From the NCBI RefSeq assembly GCF_004522235.1, contig NZ_SDLT01000005.1:62001-126000 (forward strand): 64,000 nt of DNA, given 5' to 3'. The DNA comes from Amycolatopsis nivea. Its GTDB lineage: Bacteria > Actinomycetota > Actinomycetes > Mycobacteriales > Pseudonocardiaceae. Both the position numbers and the translations under genes were made by a program. The notes beneath the pieces were generated by a model. The model was not told the DNA's origin, did not search any database, and saw nothing but the letters and a program-made list of their open reading frames with translations. This document shows positions 48,097 to 57,404 of the stretch, one piece after another. How positions within the stretch are numbered: the first letter of the stretch is position 1; the number at the start of each line of letters is the position of its first letter.

Positions 48097-48141
48097 CGAG
48101 GCGGGGTCGAATCCGGCTGGAGCGCGTTCGACCCCGCTTCG
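48097..48141 (+). terminator. Hairpin behind the SARP gene
   Basis: CGAGGCGGGGTCGAA pairs with TTCGACCCCGCTTCG over 15 bp with one mismatch and a 15-nt loop, immediately after the SARP stop. It overlaps the heptamers described for the next operator. Confidence 0.6.
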
Positions 48142-48145
48142 ATCC
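48117..48145 (+). promoter_or_regulatory. Candidate SARP operator upstream of KS-alpha
   Basis: CTGGAGC, TCGACCC and TCGATCC start at 48117, 48128 and 48139 (11-bp phase). The hexamer 8 bp later (CACCCC) is a poor -10. The TCGA copies also belong to the terminator stem, so this is the weakest of the five sites. Confidence 0.4.
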
Positions 48146-48221
48146 GTCTTGGACACCCCGGGCCCAGACTCGACAACAGCGACGTCGGGCGCTCGGAGCG
48201 CGAAGGGCAGGTGCAGACGGA

Positions 48222-49550
48222 GTGAGTACGAGTGCGGGGCACCCCGGGGCAGCGGGAGTGCCGGCGCGGCACGGCAGCGGAGGTCCGCGGCGGGCGGTGA
48301 TCACCGGGATAGGCGTTGTGGCGCCGGGGAAACCGGGACGCGAACCGTTCTGGGACATGGTGTCGGGCGGGCGGACCGCCACCCGGCCGGTGTCGTTCTT
48401 CGACGCCTCCCAGTTCCGCTCGCGGATCGCCGCCGAATGCGATTTCGATCCGGAGGCGGCGGGGCTCGGTCCGCAGCAGGTGCGGCGGATGGACCGGGTG
48501 GCCCAGTTCGCGGTGGCGTGCACGCGGGAGGCGCTGGCCGACGCGGGGCTCGCACCGTCCGATGTGGACCCGTACCGGACCGGGGTTTCGATCGGCAGCG
48601 CGGTCGGAGCCACGATGAGCCTCGAACGCGAGTACGTCGTGGTGAGCGACGGCGGCCGGAAGTGGGAGGTCGACGCGGACTACGCGGTGCCGCATCTGTT
48701 CGACCAGTTCGTGCCGAGTTCGATGGCCAAGGAAGTGGCCTGGGAAGCGGGCGCGGAAGGATCGGTGCAGGTCATCTCGACCGGGTGCACGTCCGGATTG
48801 GACTCGGTGGGCCACGCGCGGGACCTGATCGCCGAGGGCAGCGCGGACGTCGTCCTCGCGGGCGGTTCGGACGCGCCGATCTCGCCGATCACCGTGGCGT
48901 GCTTCGACGCGATCAAGGCAACCTCGCCGCGCAATGACGAGGCGGCGACGGCGTCGCGTCCGTTCGACAACACCCGCAACGGGTTCGTGCTCGGCGAGGG
49001 CGCGGCGGTGTTCGTGGTGGAGGAACTGGGCCGGGCGCTCGCCCGCGGGGCTCGGATCTACGGCGAGATCGCCGGGTTCGCGACGCGGTGCAACGCCTAC
49101 CACATGACCGGTTTGCGGGCGGACGGCGTCGAAATGACCGAGGCGATCCGGCAGGCGATGGGCCAGGCGCGGGTGACGCCGGAAGCGATCGGCTACGTCA
49201 ACGCGCACGGTTCGGGCACGAAGCAGAACGACCGGCACGAGACGCAGGCGTTCAAGAATTCGCTGGGAGAACACGCTTATCGCGTCCCGGTGAGCTCGAT
49301 CAAGTCGATGGTCGGGCATTCGCTCGGCGCGATCGGCTCGATCGAAATCGCCGCCAGCCTGCTCGCCATGCGCGACGGGCTGCTGCCGCCGACGGCCAAC
49401 CTCAACGAACCCGACCCGGAGCTCGACTTGGACTACATTCCTTTGGTGGCAAGAGAAGCCGCGGTGGACACGGTGCTGACGGTCGGCAGCGGGTTCGGCG
49501 GGTTCCAGAGCGCGATGGTGCTCACCAGCAACGTCGGCGGTCCGGCATGA
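48222..49550 (+). CDS. Type II PKS ketosynthase alpha (KS-alpha)
   Basis: 442 residues. Active-site Cys189 in [11 protein letters not shown]; the His residues are in [12 protein letters not shown] and [12 protein letters not shown]. It condenses malonyl-ACP units as a dimer with the chain-length factor. GTG start. ATGA overlap with the KS-beta gene ensures equal translation. The 20-residue N-terminal extension rich in Gly and Ala is usual for this family. Confidence 0.96.
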   Translation: MSTSAGHPGAAGVPARHGSGGPRRAVITGIGVVAPGKPGREPFWDMVSGGRTATRPVSFFDASQFRSRIAAECDFDPEAAGLGPQQVRRMDRVAQFAVACTREALADAGLAPSDVDPYRTGVSIGSAVGATMSLEREYVVVSDGGRKWEVDADYAVPHLFDQFVPSSMAKEVAWEAGAEGSVQVISTGCTSGLDSVGHARDLIAEGSADVVLAGGSDAPISPITVACFDAIKATSPRNDEAATASRPFDNTRNGFVLGEGAAVFVVEELGRALARGARIYGEIAGFATRCNAYHMTGLRADGVEMTEAIRQAMGQARVTPEAIGYVNAHGSGTKQNDRHETQAFKNSLGEHAYRVPVSSIKSMVGHSLGAIGSIEIAASLLAMRDGLLPPTANLNEPDPELDLDYIPLVAREAAVDTVLTVGSGFGGFQSAMVLTSNVGGPA

Positions 49551-50752
49551 ACGCGGTGATCACCGGGCTCGGCGTGCTCGCGCCGACCGGAAGCGGGGTC
49601 AAGCAGTTCTGGGAAGCCACCCTCGAAGGGGCCAGCGGAATCGGCCCGGTGACCCGGTTCGACGCTTCGAGTTATCCCAGCTCGCTCGCCGGCGAGGTCG
49701 CCGGGTTCAGCGCGAAGGGCATCCTGCCCAGCCGGTTGCTGCCGCAGACCGACCATTCCACGCGGATGTCGCTCGTGGGCGCGGAATGGGCGCTGGCCGA
49801 CGCCGGCGTCGACCCGGAGGCGCACGACGGGTTCGACCTCGCGGTGATCACCGCCAGTTCGGCGGGCGGCTACGAGTTCGGGCAGCGCGAACTGCAGAAC
49901 ATGTGGAGCAAGGGCGGCAAGTACGTCAGCGCGTACCAGTCGTTCGCGTGGTTCTACGCGGTCAACACCGGGCAGATCTCCATCCGGCACGGCATGCGCG
50001 GGCCGGGTGCGGTGGTGGTGTCCGAACAAGCCGGCGGGCTGGACGCGATCGGAAAGGCCCGGCGCGCGGTGCGTTCCGGGACCGCGGTCGCGCTGACCGG
50101 CGGCATCGACAGCGCACTGTGCCCGTGGGGCTGGGCGGCGATGCTCACCTCCGGACGGCTCAGCACGAGCAGCGAACCGGCGAAGGCTTATCTGCCGTTC
50201 GACCGGTCCGCCGCCGGGTACGTGCCCGGCGAAGGCGGCGCGGTGCTCGTGCTCGAACCGGCGGACTCGGCGCGGGACCGGCAGCCGCCGTACGCCGAGA
50301 TTGCCGGATACGCGTCCACTTTCGACCCGAAACCGGGCAGCGGCCGTCCGCCGGGACTGCGGCGGGCGATCGAACTCGCCCTGACGGACGCGGGCATTTC
50401 CGCCGCCGAAGTTGACGTCGTTTTTGCCGACGCGGCCGGGGATCTCGTGCTCGACCGTGAGGAAGCCGAGGCGATCAGCGCGGTGTTCGGCGAACGCGGT
50501 GTCCCGGTCACCGCGCCAAAAGCCGGGGTCGGCCGGTTGGCCGCGGGCGGCGCCGGGCTGGACGTCGCGTGCGCGGCGCTGGCGATCCGCCACGGCGTGG
50601 TTCCGCCGACGCCGAACGTCTCGGATCCGGTGCCGGAGCACGGGATCGACCTGGTCACCGGTGCCGCGCGGGAAACGCCGGTGCGGGCCGCGGTCGTCCT
50701 CGCCCGCGGCATCGGCGGCCACAACGCCGCGCTCGTGTTGCGCGGAGTGTGA
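49547..50752 (+). CDS. Type II PKS chain-length factor (KS-beta)
   Basis: 401 residues. The active-site Cys is replaced by Gln in [10 protein letters not shown], the defining feature of KS-beta. [33 protein letters not shown] is the helix region (split: [14 protein letters not shown] and [10 protein letters not shown]) that lines the chain-length tunnel. It primes by decarboxylation and sets the number of extensions; the length here cannot be read by eye. Confidence 0.96.
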   Translation: MNAVITGLGVLAPTGSGVKQFWEATLEGASGIGPVTRFDASSYPSSLAGEVAGFSAKGILPSRLLPQTDHSTRMSLVGAEWALADAGVDPEAHDGFDLAVITASSAGGYEFGQRELQNMWSKGGKYVSAYQSFAWFYAVNTGQISIRHGMRGPGAVVVSEQAGGLDAIGKARRAVRSGTAVALTGGIDSALCPWGWAAMLTSGRLSTSSEPAKAYLPFDRSAAGYVPGEGGAVLVLEPADSARDRQPPYAEIAGYASTFDPKPGSGRPPGLRRAIELALTDAGISAAEVDVVFADAAGDLVLDREEAEAISAVFGERGVPVTAPKAGVGRLAAGGAGLDVACAALAIRHGVVPPTPNVSDPVPEHGIDLVTGAARETPVRAAVVLARGIGGHNAALVLRGV

Positions 50753-50852
50753 GGGAAGAGTTTTCAAGATCACCCGAACGGCCGAACCGCAAAGCCTTGT
50801 CCAGCAAGAAGAACCCACTGACAGCCGCATTCGCGCGGCAGGAGGAGCGATC

Positions 50853-51110
50853 ATGCGCGAGCTGACCTACGAGGATCTGATGGAGATCATCCGCCGTTGC
50901 GCCGGAGAGAGCGACGAAATGGCACAAACCACCGACGCGCGCGACATTCCCTTCGCCGAATTGGGCTATGACTCGCTCGCGCTGATGGAGACCGCGAGTA
51001 TGCTCCAGCGCGACTACGGAGTCGAGCTGCCGGACGAAACGGTGGTCGACATCGACACGCCGCGCGCTCTGGTCGAACTGGTGAACAGCAGGCTCGGTTC
51101 CGCGGTGTAA
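50853..51110 (+). CDS. Type II PKS acyl carrier protein
   Basis: 85 residues. The phosphopantetheine Ser is in ELGYDSLALMET; the helix II and LVELVNSRL tail are typical. GGAGGAG lies before the ATG. It follows KS-beta by 100 nt, the usual minimal-PKS order. Confidence 0.95.
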   Translation: MRELTYEDLMEIIRRCAGESDEMAQTTDARDIPFAELGYDSLALMETASMLQRDYGVELPDETVVDIDTPRALVELVNSRLGSAV

Positions 51111-51145
51111 GGGGAATTCCGCCAAAGCCTTCCGAAGGAGGACAG

Positions 51146-52675
51146 GTGTCCGAGCCTGCCCTGAACCCGCGCCGCTGGGCGATCCTCGCGGTGCTGCTGA
51201 CGTCCTTTCTGCTCACCGTGCTGGACGCGACGATCGTGACGATCGCCTTCCGCGCGCTCGCCGATCCGGTCGACGGGCTCGGCGCGTCCGCGGACCAGCT
51301 GCAGTGGGTGGTCAACGGGTTCACGCTCGTGTACGCCGGCTTGCTGCTGGCGTGGGGCGTGCTGGGGGACCGGCTCGGGCACCGGAAGGTGCTCCTGATC
51401 GGGCTCGTGGTGTTCGGCGTTTCCAGCGTGCTGGCGGCGTTCGCGCACTCGCCCGGCGAACTGGTGCTGTGGCGCGTCGTGATGGGCGCGGGCGGCGCGG
51501 CGATCCCGCCGACCACGCTCGCGACCATCTCGCACGTGTTCGGCGACAAGGAACGCCCGCGCGCCATCGGGTACTGGGTGTCCGCCGCGGGCATCGCGGC
51601 CGTGGTGGCCCCGGTGCTCGGCGGCTTCCTCATCCAGTTCGCTTGGTGGGGTTCGATTTTCCTGGTGAACGGCCCGATCGTGCTCGCCGCGATCGTGCTG
51701 ACCGTGCTGATGGTCCCGGAGTCCACTTCGACCGCGCGCAAGCTCGACGTGCCCGGCGTGGTGCTGTCGGTCGCGTGGAGCACCGCGCTCGTCTACGGGA
51801 TCATCCAGGCGGGCAACCTGGCCACGATCGCCGATCCGCGGGTGTACGTCCCGCTGGTGCTCGGCGTGGTGCTGCTGGTCGTGTTCGTCCTGGTGGAACT
51901 GCGGTCCGCGGCTCCGGCGCTGGATCTGCGGCTGGTGTCGGACCGCCGGGTCGCGGGTGCGACCAGCGCGGTGTCGCTCGCGTTCTTCGTGAACTTCGGC
52001 GTGCCGTTCTTCCTGATCTTCTACCTGCAGAGCGTGCTCGGCGTGAGCCCGCTGATGACCGGCTTGGCGATTCTGCCGCTGGCGCTGGCCCTGGCCGTGT
52101 TCTCGCCGCGCTCGGCGACGCTGTCGGCGAAGTTCGGCACCAAGAACGTGCTGGTCGGCGGCTTGCTGCTGCTGGCTGTCGGCGTGGCGATTTTCGCGCT
52201 GCTGGACCAGAACAGTCCGTTGTGGCCGGTGTTCGTCGCCGACTTCCTGGTCGGTCTCGCGATGGCCAACGTGATGCCGCCCGCGACCACCACGATCATG
52301 TCGGCGGTCCCGCGCGAGCGTGCCGGGGTCGGTTCGGCGCTGACGAACATGGGCCGCAGCATCGGCGGCGCGATCGGTATCGCGGTGCTGGGTTCGCTGC
52401 TGACTGTCGTGTACCGCAACGGGGTTGAGCCCGCGTTGTCGGTGCTGCCGGAGCAGTCTCGCGCCGCCGCCGGTGATTCGATCGAAGCGACGAAGGCCGC
52501 CGCGGCGGGCCTAGGCGGCAACCAGGGCACTGACTTGTTCGCCGCGGGCGCGGACGCGTTCTCGGTCGCGATGCGCACGACGGCCCTCGCCGCGGCCGGT
52601 GCCGCGGTGCTGGCGGCGATCGTGGTTCTCGTGGTGGTGCCGGCCCGGGAACGACGAGCGGCTGAGGTTTCCTGA
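51146..52675 (+). CDS. DHA2-family MFS exporter (EmrB/QacA type)
   Basis: 509 residues with about 14 membrane segments. LTVLDATIVTIAFRAL in helix 1, WGVLGDRLGHRKVLL loop, and motif C-like GAGGAAIPPTTLATI mark the drug:H+ antiporter branch. It likely exports the polyketide and gives self-resistance. GTG with GAAGGAGG upstream, 35 nt behind the ACP gene. Confidence 0.92.
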   Translation: MSEPALNPRRWAILAVLLTSFLLTVLDATIVTIAFRALADPVDGLGASADQLQWVVNGFTLVYAGLLLAWGVLGDRLGHRKVLLIGLVVFGVSSVLAAFAHSPGELVLWRVVMGAGGAAIPPTTLATISHVFGDKERPRAIGYWVSAAGIAAVVAPVLGGFLIQFAWWGSIFLVNGPIVLAAIVLTVLMVPESTSTARKLDVPGVVLSVAWSTALVYGIIQAGNLATIADPRVYVPLVLGVVLLVVFVLVELRSAAPALDLRLVSDRRVAGATSAVSLAFFVNFGVPFFLIFYLQSVLGVSPLMTGLAILPLALALAVFSPRSATLSAKFGTKNVLVGGLLLLAVGVAIFALLDQNSPLWPVFVADFLVGLAMANVMPPATTTIMSAVPRERAGVGSALTNMGRSIGGAIGIAVLGSLLTVVYRNGVEPALSVLPEQSRAAAGDSIEATKAAAAGLGGNQGTDLFAAGADAFSVAMRTTALAAAGAAVLAAIVVLVVVPARERRAAEVS

Positions 52676-52696
52676 CGCGTTCCCGGGCCTGAGCTC

Positions 52697-53719
52697 TCAG
52701 CTTCGGCGGGTGGCGGAGATCAGCGAGAACTCCTGCGGCAGCGGAGTGATCGCGTCCAGCGCGAACCCGGCTTCCTCGAGCAGCCGGGTCACTTCCGCGG
52801 TGGAACGGATCCCGCCCCCGCCGAAGAGCACGTACATCAGGGTGTCGTGGGACAGCAGCAATGCGTTGTCCACGCCCGGTCCGGACACCCGTTCCACCAG
52901 CAGCAACCGAGCCCCCGGAGCCGCTGCCGCCGCGCAGTTCGCCAGGATCCGCGCACAGTCCTCGTCCGGCCAGTTCACCAGCACTCGAGCGAGCAGATAG
53001 AGGTCGCCGCCTTCGGGAACGGACTCCAGGAAATTCCCGGACGCCACCTCGCAGCGTTCCGTGAGGCCCGCGTCCGCGATGGCCTTTTTCGCGGCCTCCG
53101 CGGACTGTTCGGCGTCGTAGACCGTGCCGTGGAGTTGTTCGTGTGCGGCGAGCAGCCGGAGCGCCAGTTCGCCGCTGCCGCCGCCGACGTCGACGAATCG
53201 CTGGTGCGCACCGAAGTCGTAGGCGCCGGGCAGCGCGTCGAACAACGCCGTGTTGCCCGCCATCGCGCGGTCGAAAAGCTTTCCGCGTTCGGGGTTTGCG
53301 GAGAGGTACTCGAAGAAGCTAGACTGAAATGCGCCTTCAAACGCATTTTGTCCGGTTCGTACGGCGGAGGCGATGTCGGTCCAGGCACGATGGAATTCGG
53401 AGCCCGCGATGAGCGTGTACGGCCGCAGGGAGTCTTCCCGGTCGCTGCGCAGCAGCTCGCCGAGCTCGGTGAGGGAGAACGAGCCGTCGTCCTCGCGGAA
53501 CACGCCCAGCGCGGTCAGGTACTGCAGGAACCGTTGGGTGGCAACAGGATCAGTGCCCGAGTCGGCCGCCACCTGAGCGGCCGTACGCGGCCCGTCGGCG
53601 AGCCGGTCGGGCCAGCCGAGCTCGGCTGCCGTGTAGACGGCGCGGGCTTTCCAGTCGCCGATGATGAGATTCATCAGCTCGAGCTGCGGCGTTTTCGCGC
53701 GCGCGGAATCGTCGGACAT
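52697..53719 (-). CDS. SAM-dependent O-methyltransferase
   Basis: 340 residues, the second DnrK/TcmN-type methyltransferase of the cluster. The N-terminal helix domain contains WKARAVYTAAELGWPDRLADG, motif I is FVDVGGGSGELALRLL, then YLLARVLVNWPDEDC and ARLLLVERV. The VNWPD replaces the usual LHDWxD, so the catalytic His of O-methyltransferases is missing at that place and another residue may be used. It has its own SARP box upstream. Confidence 0.9.
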   Translation of the reverse strand: MSDDSARAKTPQLELMNLIIGDWKARAVYTAAELGWPDRLADGPRTAAQVAADSGTDPVATQRFLQYLTALGVFREDDGSFSLTELGELLRSDREDSLRPYTLIAGSEFHRAWTDIASAVRTGQNAFEGAFQSSFFEYLSANPERGKLFDRAMAGNTALFDALPGAYDFGAHQRFVDVGGGSGELALRLLAAHEQLHGTVYDAEQSAEAAKKAIADAGLTERCEVASGNFLESVPEGGDLYLLARVLVNWPDEDCARILANCAAAAAPGARLLLVERVSGPGVDNALLLSHDTLMYVLFGGGGIRSTAEVTRLLEEAGFALDAITPLPQEFSLISATRRS

Positions 53720-53770
53720 CCGGGTCGTCTCCTCAGCCGTTTCGGGTAGTCGACCGATGCTCGCTGCCGC

Positions 53771-53799
53771 CGTTCAAAAGGTTCTCGAAGATCTCTGAA
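53771..53799 (-). promoter_or_regulatory. SARP operator upstream of the second O-methyltransferase
   Basis: On the minus strand TTCAGAG, TCGAGAA and TTGAACG follow at exact 11-bp spacing. After 8 bp comes GAGCAT, nearly the same -10 as at the 42.36-kb site (AAGCAT). 52 nt from the ATG. Confidence 0.7.
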
Positions 53800-53886
53800 G
53801 GCGGTGTCGCGGCAACGGTTTCAGCCGATACATTGGCAGAAACGGCTCGCGGAGAAGCCCGGGAGCCCGAAACCGAGGAGCAGCGG

Positions 53887-54645
53887 GTGGAAGACCAGGT
53901 ACGCCGCGTCGCGGTGGTAACCGGCGCGGCACGCGGAATCGGCCGCGGCATCGCGGAACGGCTGGCCGCACGAGGCGACCGGGTGGTGATCAACTACCTG
54001 ACGTCCAAAGAGGCCGCCGAAGAAGCGGTAGAAGCCATCACCGCGGCCGGCGGCGAAGCAATCGCAGTAGGAGCCGACGTCCGCAACGAGGAGGGCGCGC
54101 AAGCACTGGTGACCGCGACGGTCGAAGCCTACGGCCGCGTAGACGCACTGGTCTGCAACGCGAACGTCGGACTGGCTCAGGGCTCGGTCGCGGAAATCCC
54201 GTGGGAAACGTTCTCCGCCAAGGTGAACGACGAGCTGGCAGCAGCCTTCCACCCCACCCGCGCGGTGTGGCAACTGATGAAAGACCAGGGCTACGGCCGC
54301 ATCGTCTACCTGGCCGCAGAAGCGAGCAAGGGCCCAGTAGGCGCGGACGTAGTAGCACACGCAGCGGCAAAGTCGGCCCTGATCTCGTACGCGAAGTTCG
54401 CCGCCCGAGAAGGCGCCCCCAACGGCGTAGTGGCGAACGTAGTCTCCCCAGGCCTAACCCGAACCGACGCCGTAGGCGAAGCCCCGCCAGACTGGTTCTC
54501 CGCCTTCGAAAAGCGAATCCCAGCAGGCCGCGCAGCGGAACCAGAAGACGTAGCCGCCCTAGTAGCCTTCTTCACCAGCAAGGACGCAGGCTACATCGCA
54601 GGCACAGTAGTCTCCGTAAACGGCGGCTCAGACATGACCCGCTAA
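53887..54645 (+). CDS. SDR-family protein without the catalytic Tyr
   Basis: 252 residues. The cofactor motif VTGAARGIGRGIAE and loop VCNANVG are intact. At the YxxxK position it reads HAAAK (His158, Lys162), and the usual Ser before it is Ala or Glu (YLAAEASKG). The C-terminus VVSVNGGSDMTR is normal. It may therefore act as a lyase, cyclase or non-redox SDR. GTG has GAGGAG upstream. Codons in the second half are rich in GCA, GTA and CCA, unlike the rest of the cluster. Confidence 0.85.
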   Translation: MEDQVRRVAVVTGAARGIGRGIAERLAARGDRVVINYLTSKEAAEEAVEAITAAGGEAIAVGADVRNEEGAQALVTATVEAYGRVDALVCNANVGLAQGSVAEIPWETFSAKVNDELAAAFHPTRAVWQLMKDQGYGRIVYLAAEASKGPVGADVVAHAAAKSALISYAKFAAREGAPNGVVANVVSPGLTRTDAVGEAPPDWFSAFEKRIPAGRAAEPEDVAALVAFFTSKDAGYIAGTVVSVNGGSDMTR

Positions 54646-54660
54646 CCCTCCCGAGACTTC

Positions 54661-55094
54661 CGTGAGGGCCACCCTCATTGACTCTGATTCCCTCAGGGTT
54701 CCCCTCACGACCGTCGGCGGGCAGTGAGGGGCTCCTTCACGGACTTGGATTCCCTCAAGGAGCCCTTCACGGACCGCCCGCTCGCCCCTGCGCTCGCCGG
54801 GATGCGCCCCAATGTGGCATTGGGTGCGTCCCACGCACCGAACGCCACATTGGGTGCGTCGCATGCACCCAATGCCACATTGGGGCGCTTGCCTGCCACC
54901 CGCACCAAGCACGATCAGCCAAGCCAAGACACCACTAACCAAACCGCACCAACCCACACAACAGCCGGGGGCACCCACACCCCCCCGCACCCCGATACGA
55001 AGCCAAAAACACGCGCGGAGAGGCTTGTCAAGGTACTCTTTCCAGCCTTGACAAGCCTCTCCGCGCGTAGTCACACTCGGGCTTCGGGGTGCCC
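54661..55094 (-). repeat. Composite palindromic intergenic element, copy B
   Basis: Same modules as copy A at 27 kb but inverted: CGTGAGGG hairpin (about 54660-54711), GTGAAGG hairpin (about 54723-54775), CCCAATG palindrome (arms 54804-54827 and 54865-54888, identical to copy A), a C/A-rich spacer, and a GGCTTGTCAAGG hairpin (55011-55068). The copy ends near GGGGTGCCCC, matching GGGCACCCC of copy A. No gene is seen in the interval 54646-55128. Confidence 0.8.
55011..55068. repeat. Perfect 23-bp hairpin, module of copy B
   Basis: Arms 55011-55033 and 55046-55068 pair perfectly around 12 nt. The inner core GGCTTGTCAAGG equals that at 27.05 kb, while the outer bases differ but remain complementary. 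That covariation argues for a selected structure. Confidence 0.85.
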
Positions 55095-55128
55095 CAACGC
55101 AACTCTCTTTTCGGCCGAAGGCCGCCCT

Positions 55129-55551
55129 CTAACGAATATCATCCCGAGAAACCGAACGATATTTAACGAACCAAGCCCCATCAACCCGCACCAACTGATC
55201 CTCACACAACGTACTGCAATGAATCCGAGGCTCCCCACCCTTACGCGTAGCAATAATCAGCGCATAACACCGAGTATGCAGCTCATCCTCGGACGCCCCA
55301 GGGGAAACCGTCAACATCCCCAACCAATGCCGCCGCAGCTCATGCACCTCAGCCAGCTGCCGATGCGTAGCCGCCGAAGCCGCCGCGATAGCCGCCCGCC
55401 CCTTAACCGGCTCCGGCGCTGCATTAGCCGCGAAAACCCCGTCCTCGGTAAAAGTCTCCGCCCACTCATCAGTACGAGCCTGGTCAAGCAACTGCATCTG
55501 CCACGCGTAGTACTGCTGAATCTCCTGATACAACTCGCCCGACACAGTCAC
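55129..55551 (-). CDS. SnoaL/NTF2-like protein, copy 1
   Basis: 140 residues of the NTF2-like alpha+beta barrel. YYAWQMQLLDQARTDEWAETFTEDGVF is the typical N-terminal helix pair (split here as QLLDQARTDEWAETF). RRHWLGML and YALIIATRKGGE follow, and FVKYRSVSRDD closes. Such proteins in type II clusters act as cyclases, hydroxylases (SnoaL2-like) or accessory factors. GTGA overlap with copy 2; the two may form a heterodimer. Codon use on the sense strand is G/T-rich. Confidence 0.85.
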   Translation of the reverse strand: MTVSGELYQEIQQYYAWQMQLLDQARTDEWAETFTEDGVFAANAAPEPVKGRAAIAAASAATHRQLAEVHELRRHWLGMLTVSPGASEDELHTRCYALIIATRKGGEPRIHCSTLCEDQLVRVDGAWFVKYRSVSRDDIR

Positions 55552-56009
55552 GCCTGCTCCTCCGCTCGAGAATCCTGAATATCGTCATGAGTCACCACAC
55601 GCCGGGCGACCTGCCACCCGTCAGCCCCGCGAACCAACGTGTCCCGGCAAAACGTCGAACGCCACAACCGGGCCTCGCCCCCGGCGGGAATCTCGGCGAC
55701 CATCGCGTACAACTGCGTCCGCACCTGATCCGCACTGTCCTCGGTCACCACCAGCATCCCAGTCCAATGCCGATGCTGAACCCCTCGCGAAACAACGTCG
55801 GCGGCTAGCTTCCGGGCCACCTTCAAAATCAACTCCCGTCCGGTAGCCGGCGCGGGATTCGCGTTGTTCGCGATCGTGGCGTCCGCGGTGAACGTTTCCG
55901 CCCACGGTTCCACGTCGCCGTCGTCCATCAGCTGCATCTGCTTGGCGTAAAAGGCCTGCACCTGGTGGTACAGCTCCATTCCCACCCGCGGGTGCGCGGT
56001 TGTCGCCAC
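55548..56009 (-). CDS. SnoaL/NTF2-like protein, copy 2
   Basis: 153 residues, clearly paralogous to copy 1: MELYHQVQAFYAKQMQLMDD, EPWAETFTADATIANN, RHWTGMLVV and TLVRGADGWQVARRVVTHDDI. The GTG start at 56009 is taken; an internal ATG (MELYHQ) is possible. Conserved Trp and His positions line the expected pocket. Role as for copy 1. Confidence 0.86.
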   Translation of the reverse strand: MATTAHPRVGMELYHQVQAFYAKQMQLMDDGDVEPWAETFTADATIANNANPAPATGRELILKVARKLAADVVSRGVQHRHWTGMLVVTEDSADQVRTQLYAMVAEIPAGGEARLWRSTFCRDTLVRGADGWQVARRVVTHDDIQDSRAEEQA

Positions 56010-56092
56010 CGTTTCCTCCTCGTCGGCCGCGTGTCGTCCGACAGTCGCGCGGCCGGCTCAAAGTCCCCTCGTGGACCACTCGCGGGGGACGG

Positions 56093-56121
56093 CCGACTGT
56101 GCGTCGAGCCGTTTTGGACCG
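56093..56121 (+). promoter_or_regulatory. Candidate SARP operator upstream of the six-gene operon
   Basis: CCGACTG, TCGAGCC and TGGACCG start at 56093, 56104 and 56115 (11-bp phase); 8 bp later GAGGGT. It lies 47 nt before the GTG of the FAD monooxygenase. On the other strand TCGACGC and TCGGCCG are also 11 bp apart, which may serve the SnoaL pair. Confidence 0.45.
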
Positions 56122-56168
56122 GCCCGCTGGAGGGTGGCCCGAGGCGGTGCGACAGCGGGAGGGATCGA

Positions 56169-57404
56169 GTGCGCGAGATCGAAGCGGACGTGTGCGTGTC
56201 CGGCGGCGGACCTGCGGGTCTGGTGCTGGCGCTGCTGCTCGCCCGGTCGGGAGTGGACGTCGTCGTCGCGGAGCGCAGCGCGTCGCTGGACCGCGAGTAC
56301 CGCGGCGAGATCATCCAGCCCGGTGCGCTGCGGACGCTTGACCAGCTCGGAGTCCTCGACGGCATCGGCGGTTACCCGATGCGCAATTTCCAGCTGGTGC
56401 AAGGGGAACGCACGCTGCTGGACATCGACTACACGACGCTTCCCGCGCCGTACGACCATTTGCTCAGCCTGCCGCAGCGGCTCCTGCTGGAGCGGCTGCT
56501 CGACGAATGCAAGGCGACGCCGGGCTTCCGTCTGCTCAGCGGCTGCTCGACCCGGGCGTTGCTGGAGGAGAACGGCGCGGTGACCGGGATCCGCTGCGGT
56601 TCCGGCGACGGTGAGGCAGAGGTACGCGCTCGCTGGGTGGTCGCCGCGGACGGCCGGTATTCGAAGACTCGTTCGCTCGCCGGGATCGGCTACGACAAGT
56701 TCGAGAAGTTCGAGCACGACGTCGTGTGGTTCAAACTGGTCGCCCCGGGACGGCGCACCAGCGCGGTCCGCATCCACCGCACCGCCGCCGATCCGGTGCT
56801 GGTGCACGATTCCTACCCGGACCGCGTCCAGATCGGCTGGACGCTGGCGAAGGGCAGCTACAAAACGGTGGCCGCCAAGGGCATCGAGCACATCCGGGAG
56901 CAGCTGGTCGCCGCGGTCCCGCAGCACGCGGACCTGATCCGCGAGCAAGTGACCGCGCTGTCCGAACTGTCGCCGCTGGACGTGTTTTCCGGCCGTGCGC
57001 GGGAATGGGTCCGGCCGGGACTCGTGCTCATCGGGGACGCGGCGCACACGCACAGCCCGATCGGCGCGCAAGGCATCAACCTGGCCATCGCGGACGCCGT
57101 CGCGCTGCACCCCGAACTCGTCGCCGCCGTGGCCGCGAAAGACAACCGGCCCGCCGCGCTCGCCGGCTTCGAGGCCGAGCGACGCGCGGCGGTGGACACC
57201 GTCTTCACGCTCCAGTCGAGGCAGAACAAGGGAATGCTGTCCTCCGGCCGGATCGTCGACGCCGTGCGGCCGGTGCTCGCGAAGCTGCTGCCGCACACCC
57301 CGATCTTCCGCAAGATCCTCAATCTCGTCGCGTTCGGAGCTCGCCCGCGCGACGTGCGCGCGGACCTGTTCCGCGCGCCGAGCAACCCAGGAGGGACACG
57401 ATGA
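56169..57404 (+). CDS. FAD-dependent monooxygenase (group A)
   Basis: 411 residues, shorter than the other two because the thioredoxin-like tail is absent. VCVSGGGPAGLVLALLLARSG, AADGRYSKTRSLAG and VLIGDAAHTHSPIGAQGIN define the FAD site. Probably an early oxygenase on a polycyclic intermediate. GTG with GGGAGG upstream. First gene of an operon running to 62.54 kb; ATGA overlap with the ketoreductase. Confidence 0.91.
   Translation: MREIEADVCVSGGGPAGLVLALLLARSGVDVVVAERSASLDREYRGEIIQPGALRTLDQLGVLDGIGGYPMRNFQLVQGERTLLDIDYTTLPAPYDHLLSLPQRLLLERLLDECKATPGFRLLSGCSTRALLEENGAVTGIRCGSGDGEAEVRARWVVAADGRYSKTRSLAGIGYDKFEKFEHDVVWFKLVAPGRRTSAVRIHRTAADPVLVHDSYPDRVQIGWTLAKGSYKTVAAKGIEHIREQLVAAVPQHADLIREQVTALSELSPLDVFSGRAREWVRPGLVLIGDAAHTHSPIGAQGINLAIADAVALHPELVAAVAAKDNRPAALAGFEAERRAAVDTVFTLQSRQNKGMLSSGRIVDAVRPVLAKLLPHTPIFRKILNLVAFGARPRDVRADLFRAPSNPGGTR

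Noticed and set aside
48104..48115. T-loop-like GGGGTCGAATCC, suggesting a tRNA
   Set aside because: No acceptor, D or anticodon stems can be formed around it; the bases belong to the hairpin after the SARP gene.
27018..55094. Composite transposon bounded by the two inverted elements
   Set aside because: The interval holds housekeeping genes such as kgd; no transposase or target-site duplication is visible.
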